A stretch of DNA of 64,000 nt. Origin: Janthinobacterium sp. 344. GTDB lineage: Bacteria; Pseudomonadota; Gammaproteobacteria; Burkholderiales; Burkholderiaceae_D. Positions 35,760-45,212 of the stretch are shown piece after piece. The notes beneath the pieces are model-generated. The model searched no databases, was not told the DNA's origin, and saw only the letters and a list, made by a program, of their open reading frames with translations. Position numbers and translations under genes: made by a program. Every line of letters begins with the position of its first letter. Position 1 is the first letter of the stretch. Where the stretch lies: assembly GCF_900112025.1 (NCBI RefSeq), contig NZ_FOKL01000001.1:859084-923083 (forward strand), given 5' to 3'.

Positions 35760-37271
35760 TTACCCCAGCCGCACCGGAATGAAAATCTTGTCCGGTCCCC
35801 GCTGGATCAGCAAGGCCACCGACTTGGCGGATTTCTCGACCACGTCGCGCACCTGCTCGACGGTGTTGACGGGACGGCCATTGACCGACAATAGCACGTC
35901 GCCCGGCTGCACCCCGGCATTCGCGGCGGCGCCGCCGGCGTCTTCCACCAGCAGGCCGGCGCTGATGCCCGCCTCGCGTTTTTCATCCGATTGTAACGGA
36001 CGCAGGGCCAGGCCCAGTTTTACCTTGCCGGCGGCGCTGTCGCTCTTCGCCACTTCGGCCACCTTGTCGGCCGCATTGCCCAGCGTGGCCGTCAGGGTCA
36101 CGATCTTGCCGTCACGCCAGACATCCATGCTGATCTTATCGCCTGGCAAGGAGGTGCCCACCAGCGCCGGCAAGTCGGCCGAGCCGATGATGCGCTGGCC
36201 ATTCACCTTGCGCACCACGTCGCCCGATTTCAGGCCCGCCTTGTCGGCCGGGCTGCCCCGCTCCACGTTGGCCACCAGCGCGCCTTCCGGCGTGGCCAGC
36301 TTGAACGAGTCGGCGAAGCCCTGGTTGACTTCCTGCACCGTCACGCCCAGCTTGGCGTGGCTGGCCTTGCCCGTGGCGACGATCTGGTCCTTGATGCGGC
36401 CGGCCAGGTCGATCGGGATGGCGAACGACAGGCCCTGGAAACCGCCCGTCTGGCTGTAGATCTGCGAATTGATGCCGACCACTTCGCCGCGCGTGTTGAA
36501 CAGCGGGCCGCCCGAATTGCCGGGGTTGACCGCCACGTCGGTCTGGATGAACGGCACGTTGCTGTCGTCCGGCAAGGAGCGGCCCTTGGCGCTGACCACG
36601 CCCGCCGTCACCGTGCTGTCGAAACCGTAAGGCGAACCGATGGCCAGCACCCACTCGCCCACTTTCAGGTCGCTCGAATGGCCGAGCGGCACGACGGGCA
36701 GGTTGTTGGCGTCGATCTTCAGCACGGCGATATCCGTCTTCGGATCGGTGCCCAGCACCTTGGCGCGGAATTCGCGGCGGTCGTTCAGCTTGACGGTCAC
36801 TTCGCGCGCATCGCGCACCACGTGGGCGTTGGTCATGATGATGCCGTCGGGGCTGACGATGAAGCCGGAACCGAGGCCGTGCGTGGGCACGTCGCGCCCG
36901 CCGCGCTGGCCGCCCTGCGGACCCTGGAAGCGGCGGAAGAACTCGAAGAAGGGATCGTTGCCGAAGTCGTCGTTGCCGGCCTGGGCCGATGGGTCGTAGG
37001 CCACCTTGGTGCTGCCCGTGACGCTGATGTTCACCACGGCCGGGCTGTTGCGCGCGGCGATCTGGCTGAAGTCGGGCAAGGCCACCAGCGGCGCGCTGGC
37101 TGCGGGCGCGACGGTCGCGGCCACGGGGGCGGCGGTGGCTGCGGCGGCATTCGCGCCGGCATTGTTTTGATGTACCACCATGGCGCCACCGGCGCCCAGC
37201 ACACCGATCGCGGCCAGCGCGGCTACGGTGCGTTTGATTTTCAACGATGCGGTATTCGTTTGCTGTTCCAT
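35760..37271 (-). CDS. Do-family periplasmic serine endoprotease (DegP/MucD-like)
   Basis: 503 residues from ATG 37271, which has AGGAG eight bases upstream; the frame also opens at 37289. Signal/anchor segment (about 13-33), Ala/Pro linker, then the trypsin-like domain with catalytic triad His150 (MTNAHVV), Asp180 (KTDIAVL) and Ser253 (GNSGGPLF), and two PDZ domains (about 290-380 and 405-490). It degrades or refolds misfolded periplasmic proteins. The N-terminal region has no DegP Q-linker-like long loop, so MucD/DegQ type is possible. Upstream of the QseBC-like pair. Confidence 0.93.
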   Translation of the reverse strand: MEQQTNTASLKIKRTVAALAAIGVLGAGGAMVVHQNNAGANAAAATAAPVAATVAPAASAPLVALPDFSQIAARNSPAVVNISVTGSTKVAYDPSAQAGNDDFGNDPFFEFFRRFQGPQGGQRGGRDVPTHGLGSGFIVSPDGIIMTNAHVVRDAREVTVKLNDRREFRAKVLGTDPKTDIAVLKIDANNLPVVPLGHSSDLKVGEWVLAIGSPYGFDSTVTAGVVSAKGRSLPDDSNVPFIQTDVAVNPGNSGGPLFNTRGEVVGINSQIYSQTGGFQGLSFAIPIDLAGRIKDQIVATGKASHAKLGVTVQEVNQGFADSFKLATPEGALVANVERGSPADKAGLKSGDVVRKVNGQRIIGSADLPALVGTSLPGDKISMDVWRDGKIVTLTATLGNAADKVAEVAKSDSAAGKVKLGLALRPLQSDEKREAGISAGLLVEDAGGAAANAGVQPGDVLLSVNGRPVNTVEQVRDVVEKSAKSVALLIQRGPDKIFIPVRLG

Positions 37272-37461
37272 GAATTGCTCCTCATTCAATGAGATTTTGA
37301 TGTATGCAATATTGGGCCACGAGTCTTAGGCGGTGCTTAACATTTTTCCATTTGGAAACAGGCATTTGCGCCTTTAAGCATGGCTTAATCTTGCGCACAC
37401 CGCGTCTCCGGCGTCGCCCGGAAAATGGCGCAAGGTGGCGTGCTATCGCAGGTGCAGACGC

Positions 37462-37490
37462 AATACTGGCCGGATAAACCGGCCAGTATT
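37462..37490. terminator. perfect inverted repeat after hsp20 (terminator-like)
   Basis: Arms AATACTGGCCGG and CCGGCCAGTATT around ATAAA, about 85 bases after the hsp20 stop codon, with TTTTA on the plus side. A second small hairpin, GGGAGGG-CGGGAA-CCCTCCC, is just beside it at about 37500-37520. The rest of the 37272-37571 spacer holds no recognisable gene. Confidence 0.6.
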
Positions 37491-37571
37491 TTACTGCATG
37501 GGGAGGGCGGGAACCCTCCCGCGGACGCCAGCGCGTGGCGCCGGGTCAGGATCAGTCCAGCTCAGATCACC

Positions 37572-38033
37572 TTACGCTGCCTGGCGCTGTTCCAGCGCGC
37601 CGGCATTGGCAGGGCTGCCGCCTTCGATCTCGATCTTGCGCGGTTTCAGCGCTTCAGGCACTTCCCGCACCAGGTCGATGGTCAGCATGCCGTTTTCAAA
37701 CGTCGCGCCCGTGACCTTCACATGGTTGGCCAGCTGGAAGCGCTGTTCGAAATCGCGGGCGGCGATGCCGCGGTGCAGGAAGGTGCGTTCGACGCCATCT
37801 TTCTGCTTGCGGCCCGTGATGTGCAGCGAGTCGCGTTCGGTGATGATATCGATCTCTTCGCGCGAGAAGCCGGCCAATGCCATCACGATGCGGTATTTAT
37901 CATCCGACACCAGTTCGATGTTGTAAGGTGGATAGCTTGGCTGTGCATCGGCGCGCTGTTCATTGAGCAGTTGTGCCAGACGGTCGAAGCCAATGGCGGA
38001 ACGATACAGAGGAGCAAGGTCAAAATTACGCAT
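37572..38033 (-). CDS. Hsp20/alpha-crystallin family small heat-shock protein (IbpA-like)
   Basis: 153 residues. A short N-terminal arm, the alpha-crystallin domain (about 35-130, NIELVSDDKYRIVMALAGFSREEIDI, HITGRKQKDGVE) and the conserved NGMLTIDL segment, then a C-terminal IEIEGG tail in place of the usual IxI. Holdase that binds unfolded proteins. Upstream on its coding strand CCTTGAAGG and CCTTAGAT are spaced as a possible sigma32 promoter. Confidence 0.92.
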   Translation of the reverse strand: MRNFDLAPLYRSAIGFDRLAQLLNEQRADAQPSYPPYNIELVSDDKYRIVMALAGFSREEIDIITERDSLHITGRKQKDGVERTFLHRGIAARDFEQRFQLANHVKVTGATFENGMLTIDLVREVPEALKPRKIEIEGGSPANAGALEQRQAA

Positions 38034-38100
38034 GATTAAATATCCTTTCAGTTAAGCGATAAGTATCGCGGACCTCACCATGAGCATCCGCTTGCTACCA

Positions 38101-38158
38101 ATCTAAGGACGATGCCCCCGCCTTCAAGGCCTTGAAATCGGCGCAAAACGCCCCAGAC
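38101..38158. promoter_or_regulatory. back-to-back sigma32-like promoters
   Basis: The palindrome TTCAAGGCCTTGAA (38123-38136) gives a sigma32-type -35 on each strand. Plus strand: TTGAAA at 38132-38137, 13 bases, CCCCAGAC at 38151-38158, close to the consensus TTGAAA-N13/14-CCCCATnT. Minus strand: TTGAAG, 13 bases, CCTTAGAT (weak match). The plus one would drive the M61 peptidase gene and the minus one hsp20. Confidence 0.5.
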
Positions 38159-38227
38159 GGCGCTAAATTTGTAAGAAATTTTTACAGAATGCTAGACTCG
38201 GCCTTTGCCCTCCCCCGCCACCGTCCC

Positions 38228-40105
38228 ATGCCCCGTGTCCTTCTGTCCCTCTCCTTGTCACTGCTCGTTTCCACTGCGGCCCAGGCCGCCTCGCCCGGCG
38301 CGGCTCCCATCGTGCTGCACGTCGATGCCAGCAACGTGGCGCAGCAACTGTTCAGCATCCGCGAAAGCATCCCCGCCGCGCCCGGCAAATTGACCCTGCT
38401 GTATCCGCAATGGGTGCCCGGCAACCACGGCCCCAGCGGCCCGCTGAACCAGCTGGCCGGCCTGCGCCTGTCCGCCAACGGCCAGCCGCTGGAATGGCAG
38501 CGCGATCCCGTCAACATGTTCGCCTTCCACGTGCAGGTGCCGGCCGGCGCCAGCAGCGTGCAAGCGCAGTACCAGTTCCTCTCGCCCGTCGACACCAGCC
38601 AGGGCCGCATCACCATGACGAGCGCCATGCTGGGCGTGCAATGGCATGCGATGACCCTGTATCCGGCCGGGCGCGCCGCGCGCGACATCATGGTGCAGCC
38701 ATCGTTGACCCTGCCGGCCGGCTGGGAATTTGCCAGCGCCCTGGAAGTGCGGGCGCGCGCGGCCACGCCGGCCAGCCAGCAAGTCGATTTCGAAGCGCTG
38801 GACCTCGACACCCTGGTCGACTCGCCCGTCTTCGCAGGGCGCCATTTCGAGCGCATCGACCTCGACCCGGGCGCCAGGATCCCCGTGCACCTGAACGTGA
38901 TGGCCGACAGCCCCGACAGCCTGGAAGCGACGCCGCAGCAGATCGAACAGCACCGCGCGATGCTGCAGCAAGCCTACAAATTGTTCGGCGCGCGCCACTA
39001 CCGCCACTATGATTTCCTGCTGGCCTTGAGCGACGAGTTCGGCGGCATCGGGCGCGAACACATGCAGTCGAGCGAAAACGGCGTCAAGCCCGGCTATTTC
39101 AGCGAATGGGACAAGAACGAGGCGGGCCGCGTGCTGCTGCCGCACGAGCTGACGCATTCGTGGAACGGCAAGTTCCGCCGCCCCGCCGGCCAGGACACGC
39201 CGGATTTCAATACGCCGCTGCAAAACAGCTTGCTGTGGGTGTATGAAGGCCAGACGCAATACTGGGGCAATGTGCTGGCGGCCCGTTCCGGCCTGGTGGC
39301 CCCGGCCCACATGCGCGACCTGTTCGCCGCCACGGCGGCCCATTACGACGTGATGCCGGGACGCAGCTGGCGCGCCATGCAGGACACGACCAACGACCCC
39401 ATCATCAACGGCCGGCGCCCCATCGGCTGGAGCAGCTGGCAGCGCGACGAAGACTACTACATGGAAGGCGCGCTGGTCTGGCTCGACGTCGACACCACCA
39501 TCCGCGCACTGTCCGGCGAGCGCCGTTCGCTCGACGACTTCGCGCGCGCCTTCTTCGGCGTGCAGGATGGCAGCACCACGCCCCTGCCCTACACCTTCGA
39601 AGAGGTGGTGGCGGCCCTGAACGCCGTGCAGCCGCATGACTGGAGCACCTTCCTGCGCACGCGCCTGGACGGCCACGGCCCCGGCGCGCCCCTCGACGGC
39701 CTGGCCCGCGCCGGCTGGAAACTGGTCTACCGCGACACGCCCACGCCCTTCCTGAAAGCCAATGAGGAGCGCGGCAAGGGCACGGACCTGACGTACTCGC
39801 TGGGCGTGAGCATCGACAAGGATGGCAAGCTGGGCAAGATTCTGTGGGATGGCCCCGCCTTCAAGGCTGGCTTGTCCGGCAACACCACCTTGCTGGCCGT
39901 GAATGGCACGGCGTATACACCCAAGCTGCTGAAGGCGGCGATCCAGGCCGCCAGGAGCAGCCCGCAGCCGATCAACTTGCTGGTCAAAAAAGGCAAGCAG
40001 TTCCAGACGGTGGCGCTCGACTACCACGGCGGCCTGAAGTATCCGCAGCTGGAACGCATCGCCGGCACGCGCGACCGCCTGTCGGCCATCCTGCAGGCGC
40101 GCTGA
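38228..40105 (+). CDS. M61 family metallopeptidase with PDZ domain
   Basis: 625 residues from ATG 38228, giving a signal peptide (MPRVLLSLSLSLLVSTAAQA); an in-frame ATG at 38189 adds 13 residues, and neither has a clear ribosome-binding site. The M61 catalytic motif is LLPHELTHSWNGKFRRP (HExxH), with a downstream Glu in VYEGQTQYWGN as the third zinc ligand. A PDZ-like domain occupies about 520-600. Related glycyl aminopeptidases are periplasmic. It is downstream of a good sigma32-like promoter shared with hsp20. Confidence 0.9.
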   Translation: MPRVLLSLSLSLLVSTAAQAASPGAAPIVLHVDASNVAQQLFSIRESIPAAPGKLTLLYPQWVPGNHGPSGPLNQLAGLRLSANGQPLEWQRDPVNMFAFHVQVPAGASSVQAQYQFLSPVDTSQGRITMTSAMLGVQWHAMTLYPAGRAARDIMVQPSLTLPAGWEFASALEVRARAATPASQQVDFEALDLDTLVDSPVFAGRHFERIDLDPGARIPVHLNVMADSPDSLEATPQQIEQHRAMLQQAYKLFGARHYRHYDFLLALSDEFGGIGREHMQSSENGVKPGYFSEWDKNEAGRVLLPHELTHSWNGKFRRPAGQDTPDFNTPLQNSLLWVYEGQTQYWGNVLAARSGLVAPAHMRDLFAATAAHYDVMPGRSWRAMQDTTNDPIINGRRPIGWSSWQRDEDYYMEGALVWLDVDTTIRALSGERRSLDDFARAFFGVQDGSTTPLPYTFEEVVAALNAVQPHDWSTFLRTRLDGHGPGAPLDGLARAGWKLVYRDTPTPFLKANEERGKGTDLTYSLGVSIDKDGKLGKILWDGPAFKAGLSGNTTLLAVNGTAYTPKLLKAAIQAARSSPQPINLLVKKGKQFQTVALDYHGGLKYPQLERIAGTRDRLSAILQAR

Positions 40106-40175
40106 GGCGGCGATTGCCCCGTGATTTTGCGCCGCGCACCCCATGCGGGGCCGGCTTTTGGTGTATGCTGGCAAC

Positions 40176-40526
40176 ATGAACAATGACACCGACATCCAGC
40201 TCAGCGGCCCCTTCAAGGCCACCGACGGCTCCGGCCGCGCCCACGACATCAAGGCCATCCGCATCTTCGACGAAGGCTACGGCATCATCGACGTCTACGT
40301 CGATTTCGCCGCCCCGCTCGAAGCGGGCGCCTACAAGGACAAGACCCTGGTCGGCCACATCCTGGCCCGCCTGCGCAGCCTTGGCTACGTGGGTCCCGAC
40401 TTCGGCCATGGCGACCTGGGCCTGCAAGACAAGAAACTGATCGTCCTGGAAGCGCCGGAAGAGTTTTCCGCCTTTGCGGCAAGCAAGGGCTGGAAGGACT
40501 TGTCAGCAGAGTTTGACGAAGACTGA
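40176..40526 (+). CDS. small hypothetical protein
   Basis: 116 residues from ATG 40176, MNNDTDIQLSGPFKATDGSG... The body alternates acidic and hydrophobic residues (FDEGYGIIDVYVDFAAPLEAG) with a central YKDKTLVGHILARLRSLGY helix and an acidic tail. No family recognised. It is 70 bases after the M61 gene and might be its downstream operon member. The upstream open frame to 40143 is less likely. Confidence 0.7.
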   Translation: MNNDTDIQLSGPFKATDGSGRAHDIKAIRIFDEGYGIIDVYVDFAAPLEAGAYKDKTLVGHILARLRSLGYVGPDFGHGDLGLQDKKLIVLEAPEEFSAFAASKGWKDLSAEFDED

Positions 40527-40608
40527 TTTCTTAACATATCAACAACCCCTGCGCCGCGCCAGCTTCTGCTGCTGCGGCGTTTTTCATCGTCCCCTTGCTC
40601 CTTTGCCC

Positions 40609-41397
40609 ATGTTCCTGCTCTTTCTGCGCACCTGCGCCCTGCCCTTCCTGGTTTGCATGCTGGCCGGATGCCAGCAATCCGACATGATCAAGGACTTTGA
40701 ACAGGTAGTCCCGCTGCAAGACCAGCAGCTGGCGCGGCATTACAGCGATCTGCTGCGTGAAAAACAGCTGGACTATGTGCGCATGGCAACCGAACCGGGC
40801 AATAACGGCGATCAGATCCGCCAGGCGCTGCCCGCCTTGAGCGCCACCTTCCCGGCAGGCGAGCCCCAATCCGTCAAAGTGGTGGGCTACCAGCGCATTG
40901 AACAGCGCGATATGCCGCAATTGCTGCGTATCAGCTTCGAATATGCCTATCCTGAAAAATGGATCGTCAGCACCATCGTGCTGAGAAAATATGGCACTGA
41001 CGCCACCATCATCGGCTTGAACGTGGTGCCGCAAACCACATCGTTGGAACAGCAGGCAACCTTCACGCTGGGCGGCAAGTCGCTGCTCCACTACGTGGTG
41101 CTCGGCGCTGCCATCCTCTCCCCCTTGCTGATCCTGTTTGCTTTGGGGTTATGCCTGCGCAGCAAGCTGAGCGTCAGGAAATGGCCCTGGTTGCTGTTCA
41201 TCAGCATCGGCTTCGGCCAGCTGTCGTTCAACTGGGCGACGGGTCAGTACCTGTTCCTGCCCATCGCCATCCAGCTGTTTGGCGTGGGCGCCGCCACCAA
41301 TGCCTACCAGCCCTGGACATTCGTCGTTTCCCTGCCGCTGGGCGCCATCATATTTCTGTTTGTCAGGAAAAGACTGACCGCGCCTGTGGACAGCTGA
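40609..41397 (+). CDS. putative lipoprotein with three to four C-terminal membrane segments
   Basis: 262 residues from ATG 40609. The N-terminus LPFLVCMLAGC is a lipobox (Cys about residue 17), followed by an extracytoplasmic part of about 140 residues (QQSDMIKDFEQVVPLQDQQLARHYSDLL...) and then hydrophobic spans near 170-190, 200-216, 220-240 and 243-255. A lipoprotein signal joined to a polytopic tail is unusual. No family recognised. The start is unaided by a clear ribosome-binding site, so the lipobox reading is an inference from sequence. Confidence 0.68.
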   Translation: MFLLFLRTCALPFLVCMLAGCQQSDMIKDFEQVVPLQDQQLARHYSDLLREKQLDYVRMATEPGNNGDQIRQALPALSATFPAGEPQSVKVVGYQRIEQRDMPQLLRISFEYAYPEKWIVSTIVLRKYGTDATIIGLNVVPQTTSLEQQATFTLGGKSLLHYVVLGAAILSPLLILFALGLCLRSKLSVRKWPWLLFISIGFGQLSFNWATGQYLFLPIAIQLFGVGAATNAYQPWTFVVSLPLGAIIFLFVRKRLTAPVDS

Positions 41398-41400
41398 GGC

Positions 41401-42174
41401 TTATGGCGCAGGCGCCGCCTGCAGGTAGCGCGCGCTCCAGGCGGCAATCACATTGGCGACGTAGGCCGCGTCATCGCGCCCCGTCAATAAATGGTCGGCG
41501 TCGTCGAGCGAGACGAAGCTTTTCGGGTGCTTCGCCGCCGTAAAAATATCCATGGCGTTCGACAGGCTCACCGTCGTGTCGTTTGGCGCGTGCATCACCA
41601 GCAGGGCGCGACGCAGGCCGGCGATATGACTCTTCAGGCTGTGGCTGCCCGCATCGTCGACGAATTGCTGGCGGATGCGGAAAGGCCGCCCTTCCAGCTG
41701 CACCAGCGCTTCGCCTTCGGCGGCGATTTGCTCCAGGTGCTCGCTGAACATGCGCGTCACGTAGGCGGGCGTGCTGGGGGCGGCCAGGGTGGCCACGGCG
41801 GTCGCTTCCGGCACGTGCGCCGCGGCGGCCAGCACGGCGGCGCCGCCCAGGCTATGGCCGATCAGCAACTGCGGCGCAGAATGTCTGGCGCGCAGGAAGT
41901 CGGCGGCGGCGACCAGGTCGGCCACGTTGGAGGTGAAATTGGTGGCGGCGAACTCGCCTTCGCTGGCGCCCAGGCCCGTGAAATCGAAGCGCAGCACGGC
42001 GATGCCGTGCTGCGTCAAGCCTTGCGCGATGCGCCGCGCGGCCAGCACGTCCTTGCCGCAGGTAAAACAGTGGGCGAACAGCGCATGGGCGCGGATGGCG
42101 CCGTCGGGCGCATCGAGGCGCGCCGCCAGCACATGGCCGTGTGCGCCGGGAAAATCTTGCCGGGTCGATTTCAT
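41401..42174 (-). CDS. alpha/beta hydrolase of the kind often fused to OsmC domains
   Basis: 257 residues: [19 protein letters not shown] near the oxyanion hole, [13 protein letters not shown], nucleophile elbow [13 protein letters not shown] (Ser near 108), APNDTTVSL with the acid and DDADHLLTG with the catalytic His. The HxFTCGKD pattern is typical of alpha/beta hydrolases found fused to or next to OsmC-type peroxidases, but no OsmC domain is attached here. It is convergent with the preceding gene, with stop codons 3 bases apart. Confidence 0.88.
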   Translation of the reverse strand: MKSTRQDFPGAHGHVLAARLDAPDGAIRAHALFAHCFTCGKDVLAARRIAQGLTQHGIAVLRFDFTGLGASEGEFAATNFTSNVADLVAAADFLRARHSAPQLLIGHSLGGAAVLAAAAHVPEATAVATLAAPSTPAYVTRMFSEHLEQIAAEGEALVQLEGRPFRIRQQFVDDAGSHSLKSHIAGLRRALLVMHAPNDTTVSLSNAMDIFTAAKHPKSFVSLDDADHLLTGRDDAAYVANVIAAWSARYLQAAPAP

Positions 42175-42247
42175 ACAGTGTCAAGTCTCAAGCTGCCGCG
42201 CTGGGCGGCCGGAGGCGTATTCTAGCGCCGCCCGGCCACCTTTGGCC

Positions 42248-42952
42248 TTAGCCACGCGCGGGTATGTCGACGCCTTTCACGACAGCCGGGCGGGCCAGGA
42301 AGGCGTCCAGCACGCGCTGCACGTTGGGGAAATGATGAAAACCCACCAGATCGCCGGCGCCATAGAAGCCCACCAGGCAGCGCACCCAGGGGAAGATGGC
42401 GATGTCGGCAATCGTGTACTGTTCGCCCATGATCCAGTCACGGTCCTGCAGGCGCTGCTCCAGCACGCCCAGCAAGCGCTTCGATTCGCCCAGGTAGCGC
42501 TCCAGCGGACGCTTGTCCTCGTAATCCTTGCCGGCGAATTTGTGGAAGAAGCCCACCTGGCCAAACATGGGGCCGATGCCGCCCATCTGGAACATCACCC
42601 ACTGGATGGTTTCGTAGCGCAGGGCCGCATCCTGAGGAATACATTTTCCCGTCTTCTCTGCCAGGTACAGCAGGATGGCCCCCGACTCGAACAGTGCCAG
42701 CGGCTTGCCACCGGGACCGTTCGGATCGAGGATGGCGGGGATCTTGTTGTTCGGATTGAGGGACAGGAATTCGGGCGACAGCTGGTCGTTGCGCTCGAAG
42801 CTGACCAGGTGCGGCTCGTACGCCAGGCCGGTTTCTTCCAGCAGGATGGAGACCTTGATGCCGTTCGGCGTGGGCAGCGAATACAGCTGCAGGCGCTCAG
42901 GATGCTGGGCAGGCCATTTATGGGTGATGGGGAAGTCGGAAAGCTGTGACAT
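42248..42952 (-). CDS. glutathione transferase, YghU/YfcG-like (nu class)
   Basis: 234 residues. Thioredoxin-like N-domain with YSLPTPNGIKVSILLEETGLAYE, the cis-proline region NNKIPAILDPNGPG, FESGAILLYLAEKTG, and a helical C-domain ending IFPWVRCLVGFYGAG. The lack of a catalytic Cys or Tyr but TPNG active site fits disulphide-bond oxidoreductases of the YfcG/YghU type that bind two glutathiones. Cytoplasmic. Confidence 0.92.
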   Translation of the reverse strand: MSQLSDFPITHKWPAQHPERLQLYSLPTPNGIKVSILLEETGLAYEPHLVSFERNDQLSPEFLSLNPNNKIPAILDPNGPGGKPLALFESGAILLYLAEKTGKCIPQDAALRYETIQWVMFQMGGIGPMFGQVGFFHKFAGKDYEDKRPLERYLGESKRLLGVLEQRLQDRDWIMGEQYTIADIAIFPWVRCLVGFYGAGDLVGFHHFPNVQRVLDAFLARPAVVKGVDIPARG

Positions 42953-43054
42953 GGAAATCCTTTATTCAAATCAAAGACGCAGTGCCGGGAAGCCAGTATA
43001 GCCAAGCCTTCCCGCTTCTGCTGGGCGGTGCCGGAATTGGCGCTCCGCCCCCGC

Positions 43055-44542
43055 TCAGCCAAACAGGCCATGCAAAAACCAGCGCGGCGCCGCGTCTTCG
43101 CCGCTGCCGGCGATGCGTTCGCGGTAAACCCAGTAATGGGCATGGTCGAGGCCTTCGGCAATGAAATAATCGCGCGCCTGCGACTGGCCCCACCAGCCCG
43201 CCTCGATGCGTTCGGCGACAGACACCATCTTCAGGGGCGAACCATAGAAGGGCCGGTGCTCGCGCATCAAGAGGGCTACCGGCTGCGCCAGCAGCCAGCC
43301 GGGACGGGGCATGCCGGACAGGCCGGGCGGCAAGTCCGGCTGCGCGTTTTTCCCGGCGGGTTTGGCCGGCAGCGGCAGCCACTGGTTGGCTGCCTCGGGG
43401 CGGTAATCGGCGCGCGGCACGGCCTGCAGGACATTCTCGCTGCCCAGGCGCGCCACCAGCAATTCCATCAGGCGCTGGCGCTCCTGCGGCGTGCCGCCCG
43501 GCTCGGGAAACAGGGTGTCGCTGGGCGGCGCCATGGGCTGCACCTGCAGCGCTTCCAGGGTCAGGCCGATCACGGGCGCCTCCAGCACCAGCTGCGCCAG
43601 GCGCTCCTTGAGCAGGCGCACCAGGTGTTCGTCGCGCCACACGGCCTCGCCCAGGGCCAGCGCGATGACGGTGGGCGGACGCGCCACCCGGCCCCGCTCG
43701 TGCGCCAGCAAGAATTGAATGCGCTCGACGGCGAATTGCCGCGCGCACAGCCAGCCCGTCATTTGCTGCAGCAGGCGGCGCGCGCCGAACAGCAGCGCGT
43801 CCGCGTGCTCCACGCGGTCGAACAGTTCCAGGCTGGCGCGAAACGTGGGCGGCGCCTCGATCCAGACGAACAGTTCCGTGCTGTGGCCGTGCGCATCGTC
43901 GAGCATGTCCAGCAAGGCCGCGCCGCAACGGCGCTGCAGGCCGGGCCGGGGCAAGTGGCGCAGCTGCCCCAGGGTGCGGCAGCCGATGCCCTCGAACCAG
44001 TCCAGGTAGGGGCGCGCGGGCGGCAGCACGGCGCACGGCAGGCGGTCGAGGCGGCGCACCAGGCTCGCCATGCTGAGCGTGCGGGCCTGGCGCGCATGCG
44101 CGCGCGCCAGTAGCCAGGCGCCGCGCGCCGTGGGAGCGCACGACAGCACGCCCGTGTAGCCCAAGGCGCGCAAGCTGGCCGCGATGCGGCGGCACAGGGC
44201 GCGCACGCCGCCGAACAGGCGCAGGCTGGCGCCAACATCCACCAGCAAGGTCGCTTCCTCGCCCTGCGCCACCAGCGGCGAGTATTGCAGCAGCGCCAAC
44301 GCCACCGCTTGCAGCGCCTGCGCTTCCAGCTCGGGCGAACGCTCGTGCAGGCGCGCCTGCGGCGCCAGCATCAGGGCGCCCGCACGCCGCATGCCCGGCT
44401 TGATGCCCGCCGCCCGCGCCAGCGGCGACAGGGCCATCACTTGCTCCTGCTCCAGCACCACGCCCAGGTGGTCAGCCGACCAGCGCGGGCAAAACACTTC
44501 GAGCGGAAGCCGGGGCAGGCACAGGCCGATCCAGAGTCGCAT
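43055..44542 (-). CDS. imuB: ImuB, Y-family polymerase-like SOS mutasome protein
   Basis: 495 residues from ATG 44542, MRLWIGLCLPRLPLEVFCPRWSADHL, the family-typical N-terminus; the longer open frame to 44857 is antisense-like. It is a catalytically inactive Y-family polymerase that docks on the beta clamp and connects ImuA to DnaE2. The palm acidic residues of true Y-polymerases are not preserved as a full set (LLVDVGASLRLFGG). It overlaps the imuA 3' end by 71 bases. The LexA box is upstream of imuA. Confidence 0.9.
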   Translation of the reverse strand: MRLWIGLCLPRLPLEVFCPRWSADHLGVVLEQEQVMALSPLARAAGIKPGMRRAGALMLAPQARLHERSPELEAQALQAVALALLQYSPLVAQGEEATLLVDVGASLRLFGGVRALCRRIAASLRALGYTGVLSCAPTARGAWLLARAHARQARTLSMASLVRRLDRLPCAVLPPARPYLDWFEGIGCRTLGQLRHLPRPGLQRRCGAALLDMLDDAHGHSTELFVWIEAPPTFRASLELFDRVEHADALLFGARRLLQQMTGWLCARQFAVERIQFLLAHERGRVARPPTVIALALGEAVWRDEHLVRLLKERLAQLVLEAPVIGLTLEALQVQPMAPPSDTLFPEPGGTPQERQRLMELLVARLGSENVLQAVPRADYRPEAANQWLPLPAKPAGKNAQPDLPPGLSGMPRPGWLLAQPVALLMREHRPFYGSPLKMVSVAERIEAGWWGQSQARDYFIAEGLDHAHYWVYRERIAGSGEDAAPRWFLHGLFG

Positions 44543-45182
44543 GGCGTAGCAATAAAGAAGGAGGTTGCAGGGGCAGGAACAGCGGCGCATCGCGCTGCGG
44601 TCCCCGGCGCTTGATGAAGCCGATCTCGATGCCGCCCGCGGCCGGGCGCACGGACAGGCGCAAGGGCGCCGGCGACGCATCCTGCGCGCCATGCAGGGGG
44701 CGCAGCATGCAGAACAGGGTATTGCCGCCTTGTGCCGCCAGGTGCAGGCGGCGCAGGCTGTCGGCGCGCACATGCGACTGCCAAAACAGCAAGGCGCCGC
44801 AACTGCCGCTGCGCAAGATGTTTTCCGCCGCCCACAAGGCATCCTTGCTGCCGGCACTCTTCAGCCACAGCAGCTGCGATGGCGCCAGCCCCTGCGCGGC
44901 CAGGGCCAGCGCCTGCGGCGGATGGGGCGGCTGCAACAGCACGATGGGCAAGCCCGGCAGCTGCGCCAGCGCCGGCGCCAGCAGCCGCAATTCGCCGCTG
45001 CCCGGCTGCTGTACCAGCAGATCGATCAGGCTGCCGCCGGGCCAGCCGCCGCCGGGCAGCTGCGCGGACAACGCGGCAAAACCCGTGTCCAGGCAACGCG
45101 TGACGCCCTGCCCCAGCTGCGATGCGCGCCACAGCGACGGGTGCAAGGCTTCCGGCGATGCCATCAATTGGGAATGTTGCAT
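44472..45182 (-). CDS. imuA: ImuA, SOS mutasome accessory protein
   Basis: 236 residues from ATG 45182 (MQHSQLMASPEALHPSLW). This puts the start inside the transcript downstream of the LexA box; upstream residues to 45296 would cross the operator and are rejected. RecA-like fold remnants: LLDLLVQQPGSGELRLLAPAL (Walker-type region) and IVLLQPPHP. ImuA bridges RecA and ImuB. It is translated into imuB with overlapping ends. Confidence 0.85.
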   Translation of the reverse strand: MQHSQLMASPEALHPSLWRASQLGQGVTRCLDTGFAALSAQLPGGGWPGGSLIDLLVQQPGSGELRLLAPALAQLPGLPIVLLQPPHPPQALALAAQGLAPSQLLWLKSAGSKDALWAAENILRSGSCGALLFWQSHVRADSLRRLHLAAQGGNTLFCMLRPLHGAQDASPAPLRLSVRPAAGGIEIGFIKRRGPQRDAPLFLPLQPPSLLLRHATLDRPVPAPASARSVLPALVG

Positions 45183-45212
45183 AAGTTGTTGTCTAACTGA
45201 AATCAAGATAAA

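Noticed and set aside
38258..40264. 668-residue frame antisense to the M61 peptidase
   Set aside because: No motifs, composition of a reverse-complement shadow; the plus strand has the HExxH peptidase.
43055..44857. ImuB as an active Y-family polymerase or a 600-residue protein
   Set aside because: The acidic catalytic set is incomplete, typical of ImuB; residues before ATG 44542 are antisense-like and lie inside imuA.
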